A stretch of DNA of 7,326 bases from Bog-532 sp036495425 (GTDB lineage Bacteria > Actinomycetota > Actinomycetes > Streptosporangiales > Streptosporangiaceae): positions 1-7,326 of the forward strand of contig DASXMW010000292.1 in NCBI GenBank assembly GCA_036495425.1, written 5' to 3'. Position numbers and translations under genes: made by a program. This document shows, piece by piece, positions 1-5,782 of the stretch (its first letter is position 1; every line of letters starts with the position of its first letter). Below the pieces are notes generated by a model. It saw nothing but the letters and a program-made list of their open reading frames with translations. It did no database searches and had not been told where the DNA came from.

Positions 1-146
1 GCCGCGCCGTGCACCGGCGGCCCGTCGTTGAGCCGGAACGAACCGTGCGCGAACAGGTCACCGAGCGCCGCGAAGTCCCCGTCGTCGGTGGCGAAGGCGT
101 AGCGGGCGATCAGGTTGGCGATCTGCTCGTAGGAACTGTCCTTCAT
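1..146 (-). CDS. SnoaL-like (NTF2-fold) protein, 5' part only
   Basis: This is the N-terminal 48 residues of a protein whose gene continues past the left edge of the window. The visible start is MKDSSYEQIANLIARYAF, followed by ATDDGDFAALGDLFAHGSF. This matches the opening helices of SnoaL_4-like proteins of the NTF2 fold: an 'I..L..RYA...D.gD...L..lF..' pattern in which a Tyr and an Asp usually line the pocket. Family members include small polyketide cyclases, dehydratase-like enzymes and many uncharacterised single-domain proteins, so no substrate can be given. The ATG at 146-144 is the only suitable start. The gene diverges from an AraC-type regulator across an 80-bp spacer holding an inverted repeat, so it is a likely target of that regulator (inference). 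The family call is fairly sure, the function is unknown, and the C-terminal half is not visible. Confidence 0.8.
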   Translation of the reverse strand, partial: MKDSSYEQIANLIARYAFATDDGDFAALGDLFAHGSFRLNDGPPVHGA

Positions 147-174
147 AGGGGCAACGTTAGTCCGTACGCCGTGC

Positions 175-215
175 GACGATAGAGAGATATTCACCCTGAT
201 TCTTTAGCTATCGTC
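175..215. promoter_or_regulatory. Inverted repeat, candidate operator in divergent spacer
   Basis: GACGATAG at 175-182 is repeated as its exact reverse complement CTATCGTC at 208-215. The arm centres are 33 bp apart, close to three helical turns, which would place both on the same DNA face. The spacer between the arms is unusually AT-rich for this window. The right arm ends just before the AGGAG ribosome-binding site (217-221) of the AraC-type gene, so a bound protein would block that gene's promoter or leader. Binding by the AraC-type product is inferred. An mRNA hairpin in the leader is an alternative. Confidence 0.5.
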
Positions 216-226
216 CAGGAGTTGCC

Positions 227-1177
227 GTGCCCGATGCGCTGTCCTCGGTGCTGGACATCCTCGACGTGCGGGTGGCGGCGTCGGCCCGGCTGGAGGCCGC
301 GGGGGAGTGGGGACTGTCTTTCCCGGAGCCCGGCCAGCTGGAAGTCATCGCGGTCATGGCCGGGCAGTGCTGGGTCGTGGTCGGCACCGCCGAGCCGGTC
401 CACCTCCGGGCCCGGGACTGTCTCCTGCTCGCGGGCCACCAGGCCTTCACCGCGCTCTCCGGCCCCGGTCAGATGGCCGTGCCCCAGCCCGTGATCCTGC
501 CCGGCCCGTGGCCGCCGGTCGTCTACCACCAGACCGGCCCGGGGCCGGCCGGGGACGGCCGGACCGTCCTGGTCAGCGGCCGGCTGACCGTCGACCGCTA
601 CGCCGAAGGTCTCCTCCTCGAGCGGATACCGGCCGCGACGCGGATCGGCGGCGAGACCACCGCCGCCCAGCGGCTCGGGCCCGTGCTCGGCCTGCTCAGC
701 GCCGAGGCCGCCGATCCGGCGGCCCCCGGCTCGCGGGCCATCCGGCGCCAGCTCACCCAGGTCCTGCTGGTCCAGGTGCTGCGGGCGGTCCTGGCCACGG
801 CGCCCGGCCCGGACGGCTGGCTCGCCGCCCTGGCCGATACCCAGGTCGGCGCGGCCCTGGCCGCGATTCACGCCCAGCCGGAGGAGCGCTGGACCGTGGC
901 CGGGCTGGCCCGGGAGGCGGCCATGTCCCGCAGCGCGTTCGCGGCCCGGTTCCGGGCCCTGGTCGGCCAGCCGCCGCTGGAGTACCTGATCACCTGGCGC
1001 ATGCACCGCGCCGCCTACGAGCTGCGCACCACCCGCCGCAGCGTGGCCAGCATCGGCGCCGCCGTCGGCTACCCGGCCGAGACCACGTTCAGCAGCACGT
1101 TCCGGCGGGTCATCGGCCAGCCGCCCGGCCGTTACCGCCGCAGCGACCAGGTGGCGATCTCGGTGCGGGTGGAGTAG
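227..1177 (+). CDS. AraC-family transcriptional regulator with N-terminal cupin domain
   Basis: This is a 316-residue one-component regulator. Residues about 5-190 resemble the Cupin_6 ligand-binding domain found in actinobacterial AraC proteins, with the early 'VLDILDVR' segment and the 'EWGLSFP' turn. Residues about 205-305 form the double helix-turn-helix DNA-binding domain. The first helix-turn-helix is around 'WTVAGLAREAAMSRSAFAARF' and the second around 'SVASIGAAVGYPAETTFSSTF'. The domain closes with the family's typical 'GQPPGRYRR'. The GTG at 227 is chosen because AGGAG lies 5 nt before it and the protein then has the usual family length. It is divergent from the SnoaL-like gene and probably controls that gene and itself through the inverted repeat between them (inference). 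The last 14 or so residues are encoded inside the overlap with the convergent LuxR-type gene. The ligand is unknown. Confidence 0.93.
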   Translation: MPDALSSVLDILDVRVAASARLEAAGEWGLSFPEPGQLEVIAVMAGQCWVVVGTAEPVHLRARDCLLLAGHQAFTALSGPGQMAVPQPVILPGPWPPVVYHQTGPGPAGDGRTVLVSGRLTVDRYAEGLLLERIPAATRIGGETTAAQRLGPVLGLLSAEAADPAAPGSRAIRRQLTQVLLVQVLRAVLATAPGPDGWLAALADTQVGAALAAIHAQPEERWTVAGLAREAAMSRSAFAARFRALVGQPPLEYLITWRMHRAAYELRTTRRSVASIGAAVGYPAETTFSSTFRRVIGQPPGRYRRSDQVAISVRVE

Positions 1178-3951
1178 CCGAGCTTGGCCAGGATGCTGCG
1201 GACGTGGGTTTCCACCGTGCGTTCGGACAGCACCAGCCGCTCGGCGATCTGGCGGTTGGACAGCGCCTGCGCGATCAGCGCCGCCACCTCCGATTCCCGG
1301 GGCGACAACGGGTCGGCCGCCCGGGCCGCGGCGTCGATGCGGGCTACGAGGGCACCCGCATCCGCCAGCGGCCCGGGCAGGTCGAGCCGCCGGAACTCGG
1401 CCGCGGCCTCGGTGACCAGGTTCCGGGCCGTGGGCCGGTCACCCGGGTCGCCCCGGGCCACCAGGGCCGTGGCCAGCCCGAGCCGGCTCAGGGCCAGGAA
1501 CGGCCGGGCCCCGATCCTCGTGTTCATCTCGATGGCCACGGTGTAACGCCGGACCGCCTCGTCGGTCCGGCCGGTGGCCAGGGCCAGGTCGCCGACGTTC
1601 CGCTCCATCGAGCCCGCGCAGAACACCGCGCCCGAGCCGTCGCCCATGTAGCAGGGGGCCAGCCCGGACAGCACCCGGTAGACCCGGTCGGCGGTTCCGG
1701 TGTCGTCCAGCAGCACGGCGACCACCCCGATCTGGCCGACCAGGGCCGCCCAGCGCGGCCCGACCTCGACCGTTTCCGGCATGTGCCGGAACTCCTCGAA
1801 CGTGGCCCGGGCCAGGTCGTGGTCGCCCATCAGCGCGTGCAGCAGCGGGACGAACACCCGCACCAGGGGGATGTTCGGGGCCAGCCGCATCATGGCCAGG
1901 CCCCCCTGCCCGGCCTCGTGGTCGACGGTGCCGCGCAGCAGCGCGAGCTGGTTCAGGAACGCGTAGTACAGGCCGGTCGTGCTGACGGCGCCGATCTGGG
2001 TCGCGACCTCACGGGCGGCCTCGTTGAGCTCGACCGCCGCGGCCAGGTCGCCGACCAGCGCGGCCCGGCTGGCCCGCAGCCGGTACAGGTGCCACCAGGC
2101 CAGACCGTGCCGGCGGGCGGTCGCGAACTGCTCGATGCGGCCGAGTTCGTCGTCCACGGCGCCGAGGTCCCCGGCCTGGAACGCCGCGTCCACCAGCCAG
2201 ACGTGGCTCCACAGCTCGGCCAGTGGCTGCCGGGCCCGCCGGGCGACCTGGCCGGCCCGGGCGGCCAGCTCGCGTCGTTCGGCCAGGAACTGCGGGGCGC
2301 ACAGGGACAGGTGCCGGGCGTGCAACCCGTCCAGCAGGGCGTCGGGGTCGCCACTGCGTTCGGCCAGCGCGAGGGCCTCGGCCGACAGCTCCCGGGCCCG
2401 GTTCCCGGCCCCGGTTTCCGACGCGGCCATGGCCTGCCGGGCCCGCAACCGCGCCCGCAGGGCGGTGTCCTCGGCGGGCACGGCTTCCATGGCCGCGGCG
2501 CACAGCGCTTCGACGGTCATGGTCGTGACCGGATCACCCATCCCGGTGATCACCAGGGCGGCCGCGGCCAGCAGGTCCGGGCGCCGGGCCGCCTCGGCCA
2601 GCCGGGCCGCGGCCTGGCAGTGCTCCAGGCTGGCCTCGACGCGCCCGGCCACGAATTCGGCCTGGGCCAGCTCCACCGTCAGCTCGGCCCGCAGACCGGT
2701 CTGCGGTTCCGGATCGGCGTCGGCCGCCCGCAGGGCTAGGGCGGTGAACCGGGCCGCCTCGTCGTAGGCCAGCGACGCCGTGGCCGACCGGGCCGCCGCC
2801 CGGGCCCACCGCAGGCAGGGTGCGGCCCAGCCGGGCTGACCGGACCGCTGCCAGTGGGTCGCGATCAGCCCGGCCCGGGCCGCCCCGGGCCCGGACTGCT
2901 CCAGGGCGCGAGCGGCCCGCTCGTGCAGGGCCGTCCGCCGGGACGGCGCCAGTTCGCCGTAGATCGCGTCCCGGACCAGGGCGTGCGCGAACGACAGCCC
3001 GGCCTCGTCCGGGGCGGTGGCCAGCACCCCGAGCGCGGCCGCCCGGTCCAGGATGGCGCCGGCCTCGGCCGCGGAGAGCCCACTGACCTCGCCCAGCACC
3101 GTGGTGTCGATGTGCTCACCGAGCACGCTGGCCACGTCCAGCAGGTCCCGCGCGGGGTCGTCCAGGCCGCGCACCCGGGCCAGGACCAGGCGCTGTAGCT
3201 CGGGGAAGCCGCGCAGCCCCTGGTCGAGGGCGGCCGGCCCGCGCTCCAGCAGCATCCGCACGAACAGCGGGTTGCCGCCGGTGCTGGCGGCCAGCCGGTC
3301 GGCCAGCCCGTCCACGTCGCCGCCGGTGTTCAGCTGCCGGAGCCAGCCGGCGATGTCCGGCCGCGACAATCCGGTCAGCCGGATGGGCCGGGCCTCACCC
3401 GCGCCGAGCAGGGCCGGGACCAGTTCGGCCAGCGGCGGGCCGGTGGTCTCCCGGAAGGTGGCGACGACCAGCACCCGGCTGCGCGCGATCTCGCCCGCCA
3501 GGTGCCGGAGCAGCAGCAGCGAGGTCCGGTCGGCCCACTGCAGGTCCTCCAGCACGACCAGCAGCCCCTGGCCGGCGGCCGCCTCGGCCAGGGCCTGGCC
3601 GGCGGCGGCGAACCTGATGAACCGCACGGATTCCGAATCCGCTGCGTCGCCCACCGGCCCGGCGGGGGCGTTGGGCGCGCCGTCGAGCACCCGGGCCAGG
3701 GCCGGGACCGACCGGCCGACCCCGTGCCACGGCCACAGCGGCGGCATGCCCGGGTCGTCGATGGCGTCGCCGGCCGCCACCGGCAGGCCGTACTGTCCGG
3801 CCATCTCCCGGGCCGCCGCGACCAGCCGGGTCTTGCCGATCCCCGGCTCGCCGCTGACCAGCACCAGCCGCCCGGCGCCGTCGGCCGCGGCGACCAGGCC
3901 GGCCCGCAGCTGGCCCAGCTCGTGATCGCGGCCGACGATCGGCACCCCCAT
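1132..3951 (-). CDS. LAL-type LuxR-family regulator (AAA ATPase plus LuxR helix-turn-helix)
   Basis: This is a 939-residue large ATP-binding regulator of the LuxR family. The N-terminal NTPase domain opens with 'VGRDHELGQL'. Its Walker A is GEPGIGKT at residues 34-41, its Walker B is 'LLVVLEDLQWAD' at about 130-141, and the 'ATFRET' and 'TGGNPLFV' segments typical of this ATPase class follow at about 164 and 224. Residues about 330-860 are Ala/Leu/Arg-rich paired helices consistent with TPR-like repeats. A GerE-type helix-turn-helix occupies residues 880-939, from 'LSPRESEVAALIA' to 'SERTVETHVRSILAKLGYST'. The family usually activates transcription when its sensor part binds a ligand, with ATP turnover as a switch; the ligand here is unknown. 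The ATG at 3951 directly precedes the conserved 'VGR' segment, but no strong Shine-Dalgarno sequence is visible. It diverges from the barrel/YceI unit, which is a plausible target. Confidence 0.93.
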   Translation of the reverse strand: MGVPIVGRDHELGQLRAGLVAAADGAGRLVLVSGEPGIGKTRLVAAAREMAGQYGLPVAAGDAIDDPGMPPLWPWHGVGRSVPALARVLDGAPNAPAGPVGDAADSESVRFIRFAAAGQALAEAAAGQGLLVVLEDLQWADRTSLLLLRHLAGEIARSRVLVVATFRETTGPPLAELVPALLGAGEARPIRLTGLSRPDIAGWLRQLNTGGDVDGLADRLAASTGGNPLFVRMLLERGPAALDQGLRGFPELQRLVLARVRGLDDPARDLLDVASVLGEHIDTTVLGEVSGLSAAEAGAILDRAAALGVLATAPDEAGLSFAHALVRDAIYGELAPSRRTALHERAARALEQSGPGAARAGLIATHWQRSGQPGWAAPCLRWARAAARSATASLAYDEAARFTALALRAADADPEPQTGLRAELTVELAQAEFVAGRVEASLEHCQAAARLAEAARRPDLLAAAALVITGMGDPVTTMTVEALCAAAMEAVPAEDTALRARLRARQAMAASETGAGNRARELSAEALALAERSGDPDALLDGLHARHLSLCAPQFLAERRELAARAGQVARRARQPLAELWSHVWLVDAAFQAGDLGAVDDELGRIEQFATARRHGLAWWHLYRLRASRAALVGDLAAAVELNEAAREVATQIGAVSTTGLYYAFLNQLALLRGTVDHEAGQGGLAMMRLAPNIPLVRVFVPLLHALMGDHDLARATFEEFRHMPETVEVGPRWAALVGQIGVVAVLLDDTGTADRVYRVLSGLAPCYMGDGSGAVFCAGSMERNVGDLALATGRTDEAVRRYTVAIEMNTRIGARPFLALSRLGLATALVARGDPGDRPTARNLVTEAAAEFRRLDLPGPLADAGALVARIDAAARAADPLSPRESEVAALIAQALSNRQIAERLVLSERTVETHVRSILAKLGYSTRTEIATWSLRR

Positions 3952-3981
3952 GCCACGCAGTATCGCCCGGCCGCCGGTTGC

Positions 3982-4004
3982 GTACCAGCGTTACGTGCTG
4001 GTAC
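3982..4004. promoter_or_regulatory. Perfect palindromic operator candidate, GTACCAGC-N7-GCTGGTAC
   Basis: Two exact 8-bp arms flank a 7-bp spacer, giving a 23-bp dyad inside the 123-bp divergent spacer. It ends 30 bp before the LuxR-type start at 3951 and lies 70 bp before the plus-strand start at 4075. That position could control both promoters. GerE-type LuxR proteins commonly bind dyads of about 20 bp as dimers, so the adjacent 939-residue regulator is the natural candidate (inference). No convincing -35/-10 pair could be chosen for either direction. Confidence 0.6.
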
Positions 4005-4074
4005 TGATCCGGCCGGCCGCCCCGGCGGGAAGAGTCGGCCCTACCAAACCTTGACCACTGGCAGGAGGGTCACC

Positions 4075-4404
4075 ATGTACGCCCAGGTCATCTACTTCGA
4101 CGGTCCCCGTAGTCCCGAGCTGGTCGCGGCCGAGGATTTCGCCACCCGGGAGCGGATCCGGCCCGCGATCAGCCGGCTCGGCCATCGGTACCGGGTCTAC
4201 CTGCTGCGGCGCGACGACGGGTCGGAGCTGGTCGTGACCATCGCCGACAGCGAGCAGGCCTTGCTCGACGGCCAGAAAGCGATCATGAACACCGAGCTGC
4301 TGCCCGGTGAGGACCCGGCCCTGCTGCCCGGCCCGGACCGGCTGGAGCTCTACCCGGTGATCGACGTCGACGACTTCGACCCGGCCAGCCCGGCCCGGAG
4401 CTGA
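4075..4404 (+). CDS. Hypothetical 109-residue protein, possible dimeric alpha/beta-barrel fold
   Basis: I do not recognise a named family with certainty. The order of predicted elements fits a small ferredoxin-like or dimeric alpha/beta-barrel domain of the ABM/YgiN kind: a strand at 2-8 (YAQVIYF), a long helix at about 13-35, a strand at 39-46 (YRVYLLRR), a strand at 51-57 (ELVVTIA), a helix at about 58-72, and a last strand at 90-97 (LELYPVID). The C-terminus is acidic. There is no signal peptide or membrane segment, so it is probably cytoplasmic. The ATG at 4075 has a strong AGGAGGG site (4063-4069) 5 nt upstream. The frame stays open further upstream, but that stretch lies in the spacer and antisense to the LuxR-type gene. 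A YceI gene follows after 2 nt, so the two probably share an mRNA. The gene is sure; the fold is tentative and the function unknown. Confidence 0.85.
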   Translation: MYAQVIYFDGPRSPELVAAEDFATRERIRPAISRLGHRYRVYLLRRDDGSELVVTIADSEQALLDGQKAIMNTELLPGEDPALLPGPDRLELYPVIDVDDFDPASPARS

Positions 4405-4406
4405 CC

Positions 4407-4928
4407 ATGACCACCACCTCACCCGCGGTGGCCCTGGCCACCGGCCACTGGACGGTCGACCCCGCCCACAGCACCGCGAGCTTCCGGGTCGGCAACCTCG
4501 GCCGCATCGTCACCGGGACCGTGCCGATCATCGAGGGCACCGTGGAGATCGGCGAGCACGGTCAGCCGGCCGCGATCTCCGGCTCGCTCGACCTCGGGGC
4601 CATCGGCACCGGCCACCCAAGACGGGACCGGGACCTCCGCCAGCCGAGGTTCCTCGACCTGGACACCAATCCGGCCATGACCTTCACCGCCGGCACCATC
4701 ACCGTCACGTCGGCCGGCTGGCAGATCGCCGGCCAGCTCGCCGTCCGCGGTACCAGCGTGCCCGTGGCCGGCCAGGCCGAACTGGCCCCGCGTGACCGCT
4801 CCGCGATCGTGACCGCGCACACCCGCCTGGACCGCCGCGCCCTGGGCATCCGCGTCCCCCGCATCATGATCGGCCGCACCATCGACATCACCGTCATCGC
4901 CACCCTGTACCTGGCCACGACCCCGTAG
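4407..4928 (+). CDS. YceI-family protein (lipocalin-like)
   Basis: This 173-residue protein has the full YceI pattern. 'WTVDPAHSTASFRV' lies at residues 15-28. The 'RDRDLRQPRFLDLDTNPAMTF' segment at 73-93 corresponds to the family's 'RDxHLRSxxFFD...P...F'. 'GQLAVRGTSVPV' lies at 109-120 and 'RRALGI' at 143-148. YceI proteins form an eight-stranded lipocalin-like barrel that binds polyisoprenoids or related amphiphilic ligands in characterised members; physiological roles are poorly defined. There is no signal peptide, unlike E. coli YceI, so it is likely cytoplasmic, as in many actinobacteria. The ATG at 4407 is 2 nt after the previous stop codon. Its GGAG site (4397-4400) lies inside the upstream gene, which suggests translational coupling. 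The unit faces the LuxR-type regulator and ends at a strong stem. Confidence 0.93.
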   Translation: MTTTSPAVALATGHWTVDPAHSTASFRVGNLGRIVTGTVPIIEGTVEIGEHGQPAAISGSLDLGAIGTGHPRRDRDLRQPRFLDLDTNPAMTFTAGTITVTSAGWQIAGQLAVRGTSVPVAGQAELAPRDRSAIVTAHTRLDRRALGIRVPRIMIGRTIDITVIATLYLATTP

Positions 4929-4943
4929 GCAGCGGGCACCAAA

Positions 4944-4973
4944 CCGGCGCGGCGGCCCGCGCCGCCGCGCCGG
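4944..4973. terminator. 12-bp perfect GC stem-loop between convergent genes
   Basis: CCGGCGCGGCGG (4944-4955) and its exact reverse complement CCGCCGCGCCGG (4962-4973) flank a 6-nt loop. It starts 15 nt after the YceI stop codon and ends at the base before the stop codon of the convergent minus-strand gene (4974-4976). The stem is symmetric, so it can form in either transcript. Neither side has a T-tract, which is common for actinobacterial stem terminators. For the minus-strand gene the hairpin begins immediately after its stop. Confidence 0.75.
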
Positions 4974-5345
4974 CTACTCGACTTCCTTCAGGATCTTCTG
5001 CAGGGAGTTGCTCTGCTCGCGCAGGTGGTCGAGCTGGGCGGTGACCTCCCCGAGCTTGAGGTCGGTGTGTTCCTGGGCCGTGATGGCCAGGTCAGCCAGC
5101 CGCCGGTACTCCTCGGCCAGGGCCCGGTACTGCTCCCCGCCGGCCAGCTCGGCCTGGGTTTTGCGCTTGAACATCAGCGCCCGCGACAGCGCCACCATCC
5201 CGGCCCCGAGCGACAGGGCCAGGACCACCCACACCACCGTCTTGCCGTTGGCGCCCGTGGTGTGCAGCCCGACCAGCACCAGGGCCAGCGCGATCAGCCC
5301 GGTCAGGCAGAGAATGGCCGTTTCCCCCGGCGTCCTTGGTTTCAT
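4974..5345 (-). CDS. Small two-helix membrane protein with cytoplasmic coiled coil
   Basis: This 123-residue protein belongs to no family I can name. Two hydrophobic segments lie at about residues 10-28 and 36-58. The short loop between them (HTTGANGKT) carries one Lys. A basic stop-transfer segment (KRK, 60-62) follows, then a charged helical region at about 70-121 with Leu/Ala heptad spacing ('EEYRRLADL', 'VTAQLDHLREQSNSLQKIL') that looks like a coiled coil. By the positive-inside rule both termini should be cytoplasmic. Its ATG overlaps the stop codon of the upstream ArsR-like gene as ATGA (5342-5345), so translation is probably coupled and the two products probably work together. It may anchor, sense for or modulate that regulator (inference). 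It is not like the usual ArsR targets, such as metal efflux pumps or arsenate reductases. Confidence 0.87.
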   Translation of the reverse strand: MKPRTPGETAILCLTGLIALALVLVGLHTTGANGKTVVWVVLALSLGAGMVALSRALMFKRKTQAELAGGEQYRALAEEYRRLADLAITAQEHTDLKLGEVTAQLDHLREQSNSLQKILKEVE

Positions 5346-5680
5346 CGCCGGCCCGCCTCCAGTTCGCTTTCCGGGCCCAGGGTCCGCGCCGCGGCCGCGA
5401 TGACCCCGGGCGTCAGGTGCAGCGCGAACGGCGCCACCTCGTAGAACTTCATCGCCTTCCCGTCCTCTGAGACTTCCATGGTGGCCGACACCAGCCCGGC
5501 CGCCTCCAGCTTGCGCAGGTGGACCTGGAGCAGGGCCCGGCTGATCCCCAGGCTCCGCGCCAGCCGGCTCACGTAGTTACGCTCGCCGGCCAGCGCCGCC
5601 ACGACCCGGAGCCGGTGCGGGTTGGCCAGCGTGGCCAGCACCTGCAGCAGCCGCTCCCCGGTCAGGTCCCCTACGTCCAT
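5342..5680 (-). CDS. ArsR-like winged-helix transcriptional regulator
   Basis: This is a 112-residue regulator with one winged helix-turn-helix. The first helix is in 'LLQVLATLANPHRLRVVAAL' (residues 11-30), which is the classic ArsR 'LadptRlrIl..L' signature. The recognition helix follows at about 39-60 ('RLARSLGISRALLQVHLRKLEAAGLV'), then a wing at about 64-80 ('SEDGKAMKFYEV'). The metal-binding CxC motif of ArsR/SmtB proteins is absent and there are no cysteines, so metal sensing is unlikely. The ATG at 5680 is chosen because AGGAAGG lies 5 nt upstream. The longer ATG at 5707 would leave that site inside the gene and start upstream of the inferred transcription start. It overlaps the coiled-coil membrane gene by 4 bp. 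Promoter repeats suggest autoregulation (inference). Confidence 0.9.
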   Translation of the reverse strand: MDVGDLTGERLLQVLATLANPHRLRVVAALAGERNYVSRLARSLGISRALLQVHLRKLEAAGLVSATMEVSEDGKAMKFYEVAPFALHLTPGVIAAAARTLGPESELEAGRR

Positions 5681-5691
5681 AACCACCTTCC

Positions 5692-5723
5692 TGGCATGTG
5701 CAAACAAAAACTAGCAGGTGCAA
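5692..5723. promoter_or_regulatory. Two near-palindromic 12-bp sites 20 bp apart over the ArsR-like promoter
   Basis: TGGCATGTGCAA (5692-5703) and TAGCAGGTGCAA (5712-5723) share the pattern TNGCANNTGCAA, a near-dyad, in the same orientation. They are exactly 20 bp apart, about two helical turns. One overlaps the spacer and -10 element, and the other the expected transcription start and leader of the ArsR-like gene. Paired sites here would suit a dimeric winged-helix autorepressor (inference). Confidence 0.55.
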
Positions 5724-5736
5724 CGATGAGCGTCAA
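5708..5736 (-). promoter_or_regulatory. Sigma70-type promoter of the ArsR-like operon
   Basis: Reading on the minus strand, TTGACG (5736-5731) is followed after exactly 17 bp by TAGTTT (5713-5708). TTGACG matches the -35 consensus at five of six positions, and TAGTTT fits the TAnnnT form of the -10. Transcription should begin near 5701, giving a leader of about 20 nt that includes AGGAAGG and leads to the ATG at 5680. The local AT-rich run stands out against the GC-rich surroundings. Confidence 0.55.
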
Positions 5737-5760
5737 CGGACCGGGCCCGCCGGACCAGAA

Positions 5761-5774
5761 GCGCGGCTCCGCGC
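5761..5774 (-). terminator. Short GC hairpin downstream of the deformylase gene
   Basis: GCGCGGCTCCGCGC can pair as a 5-bp stem with a 4-nt loop. It starts 8 nt after the stop codon of the deformylase gene (minus strand). It lies upstream of the ArsR-like promoter, so it could end the PadR/deformylase transcript. There is no T-tract and the stem is short, so it is a weak candidate. Confidence 0.3.
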
Positions 5775-5782
5775 CCGGCTGG

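Noticed and set aside
307..2739. 810-codon open frame on plus
   Set aside because: It is a compositional shadow of the AraC-type and LuxR-type genes. The translation is a Gly/Pro/Arg/Gln-rich mixture without domains, and it runs antisense through the well-supported LuxR-type coding sequence.
4051..4056. TTGACC resembling a -35 box
   Set aside because: It is only 18 bp before the ATG at 4075, with the ribosome-binding site downstream, which leaves no room for a -10 element and leader.
3502..4074. 5' extension of the 109-residue gene on plus
   Set aside because: The frame is open only by GC bias. It lies antisense to the LuxR-type gene, while a strong AGGAGGG site fixes the start at 4075.
4750..4759. 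GTACCAGCGT inside the YceI gene, identical to the left half of the palindrome at 3982
   Set aside because: It is a single half-site within coding sequence with no matching arm, and is probably chance.
5681..5707. Alternative ATG at 5707 for the ArsR-like gene, adding 9 residues
   Set aside because: The good ribosome-binding site belongs to the ATG at 5680, and the inferred transcription start near 5701 lies downstream of 5707.
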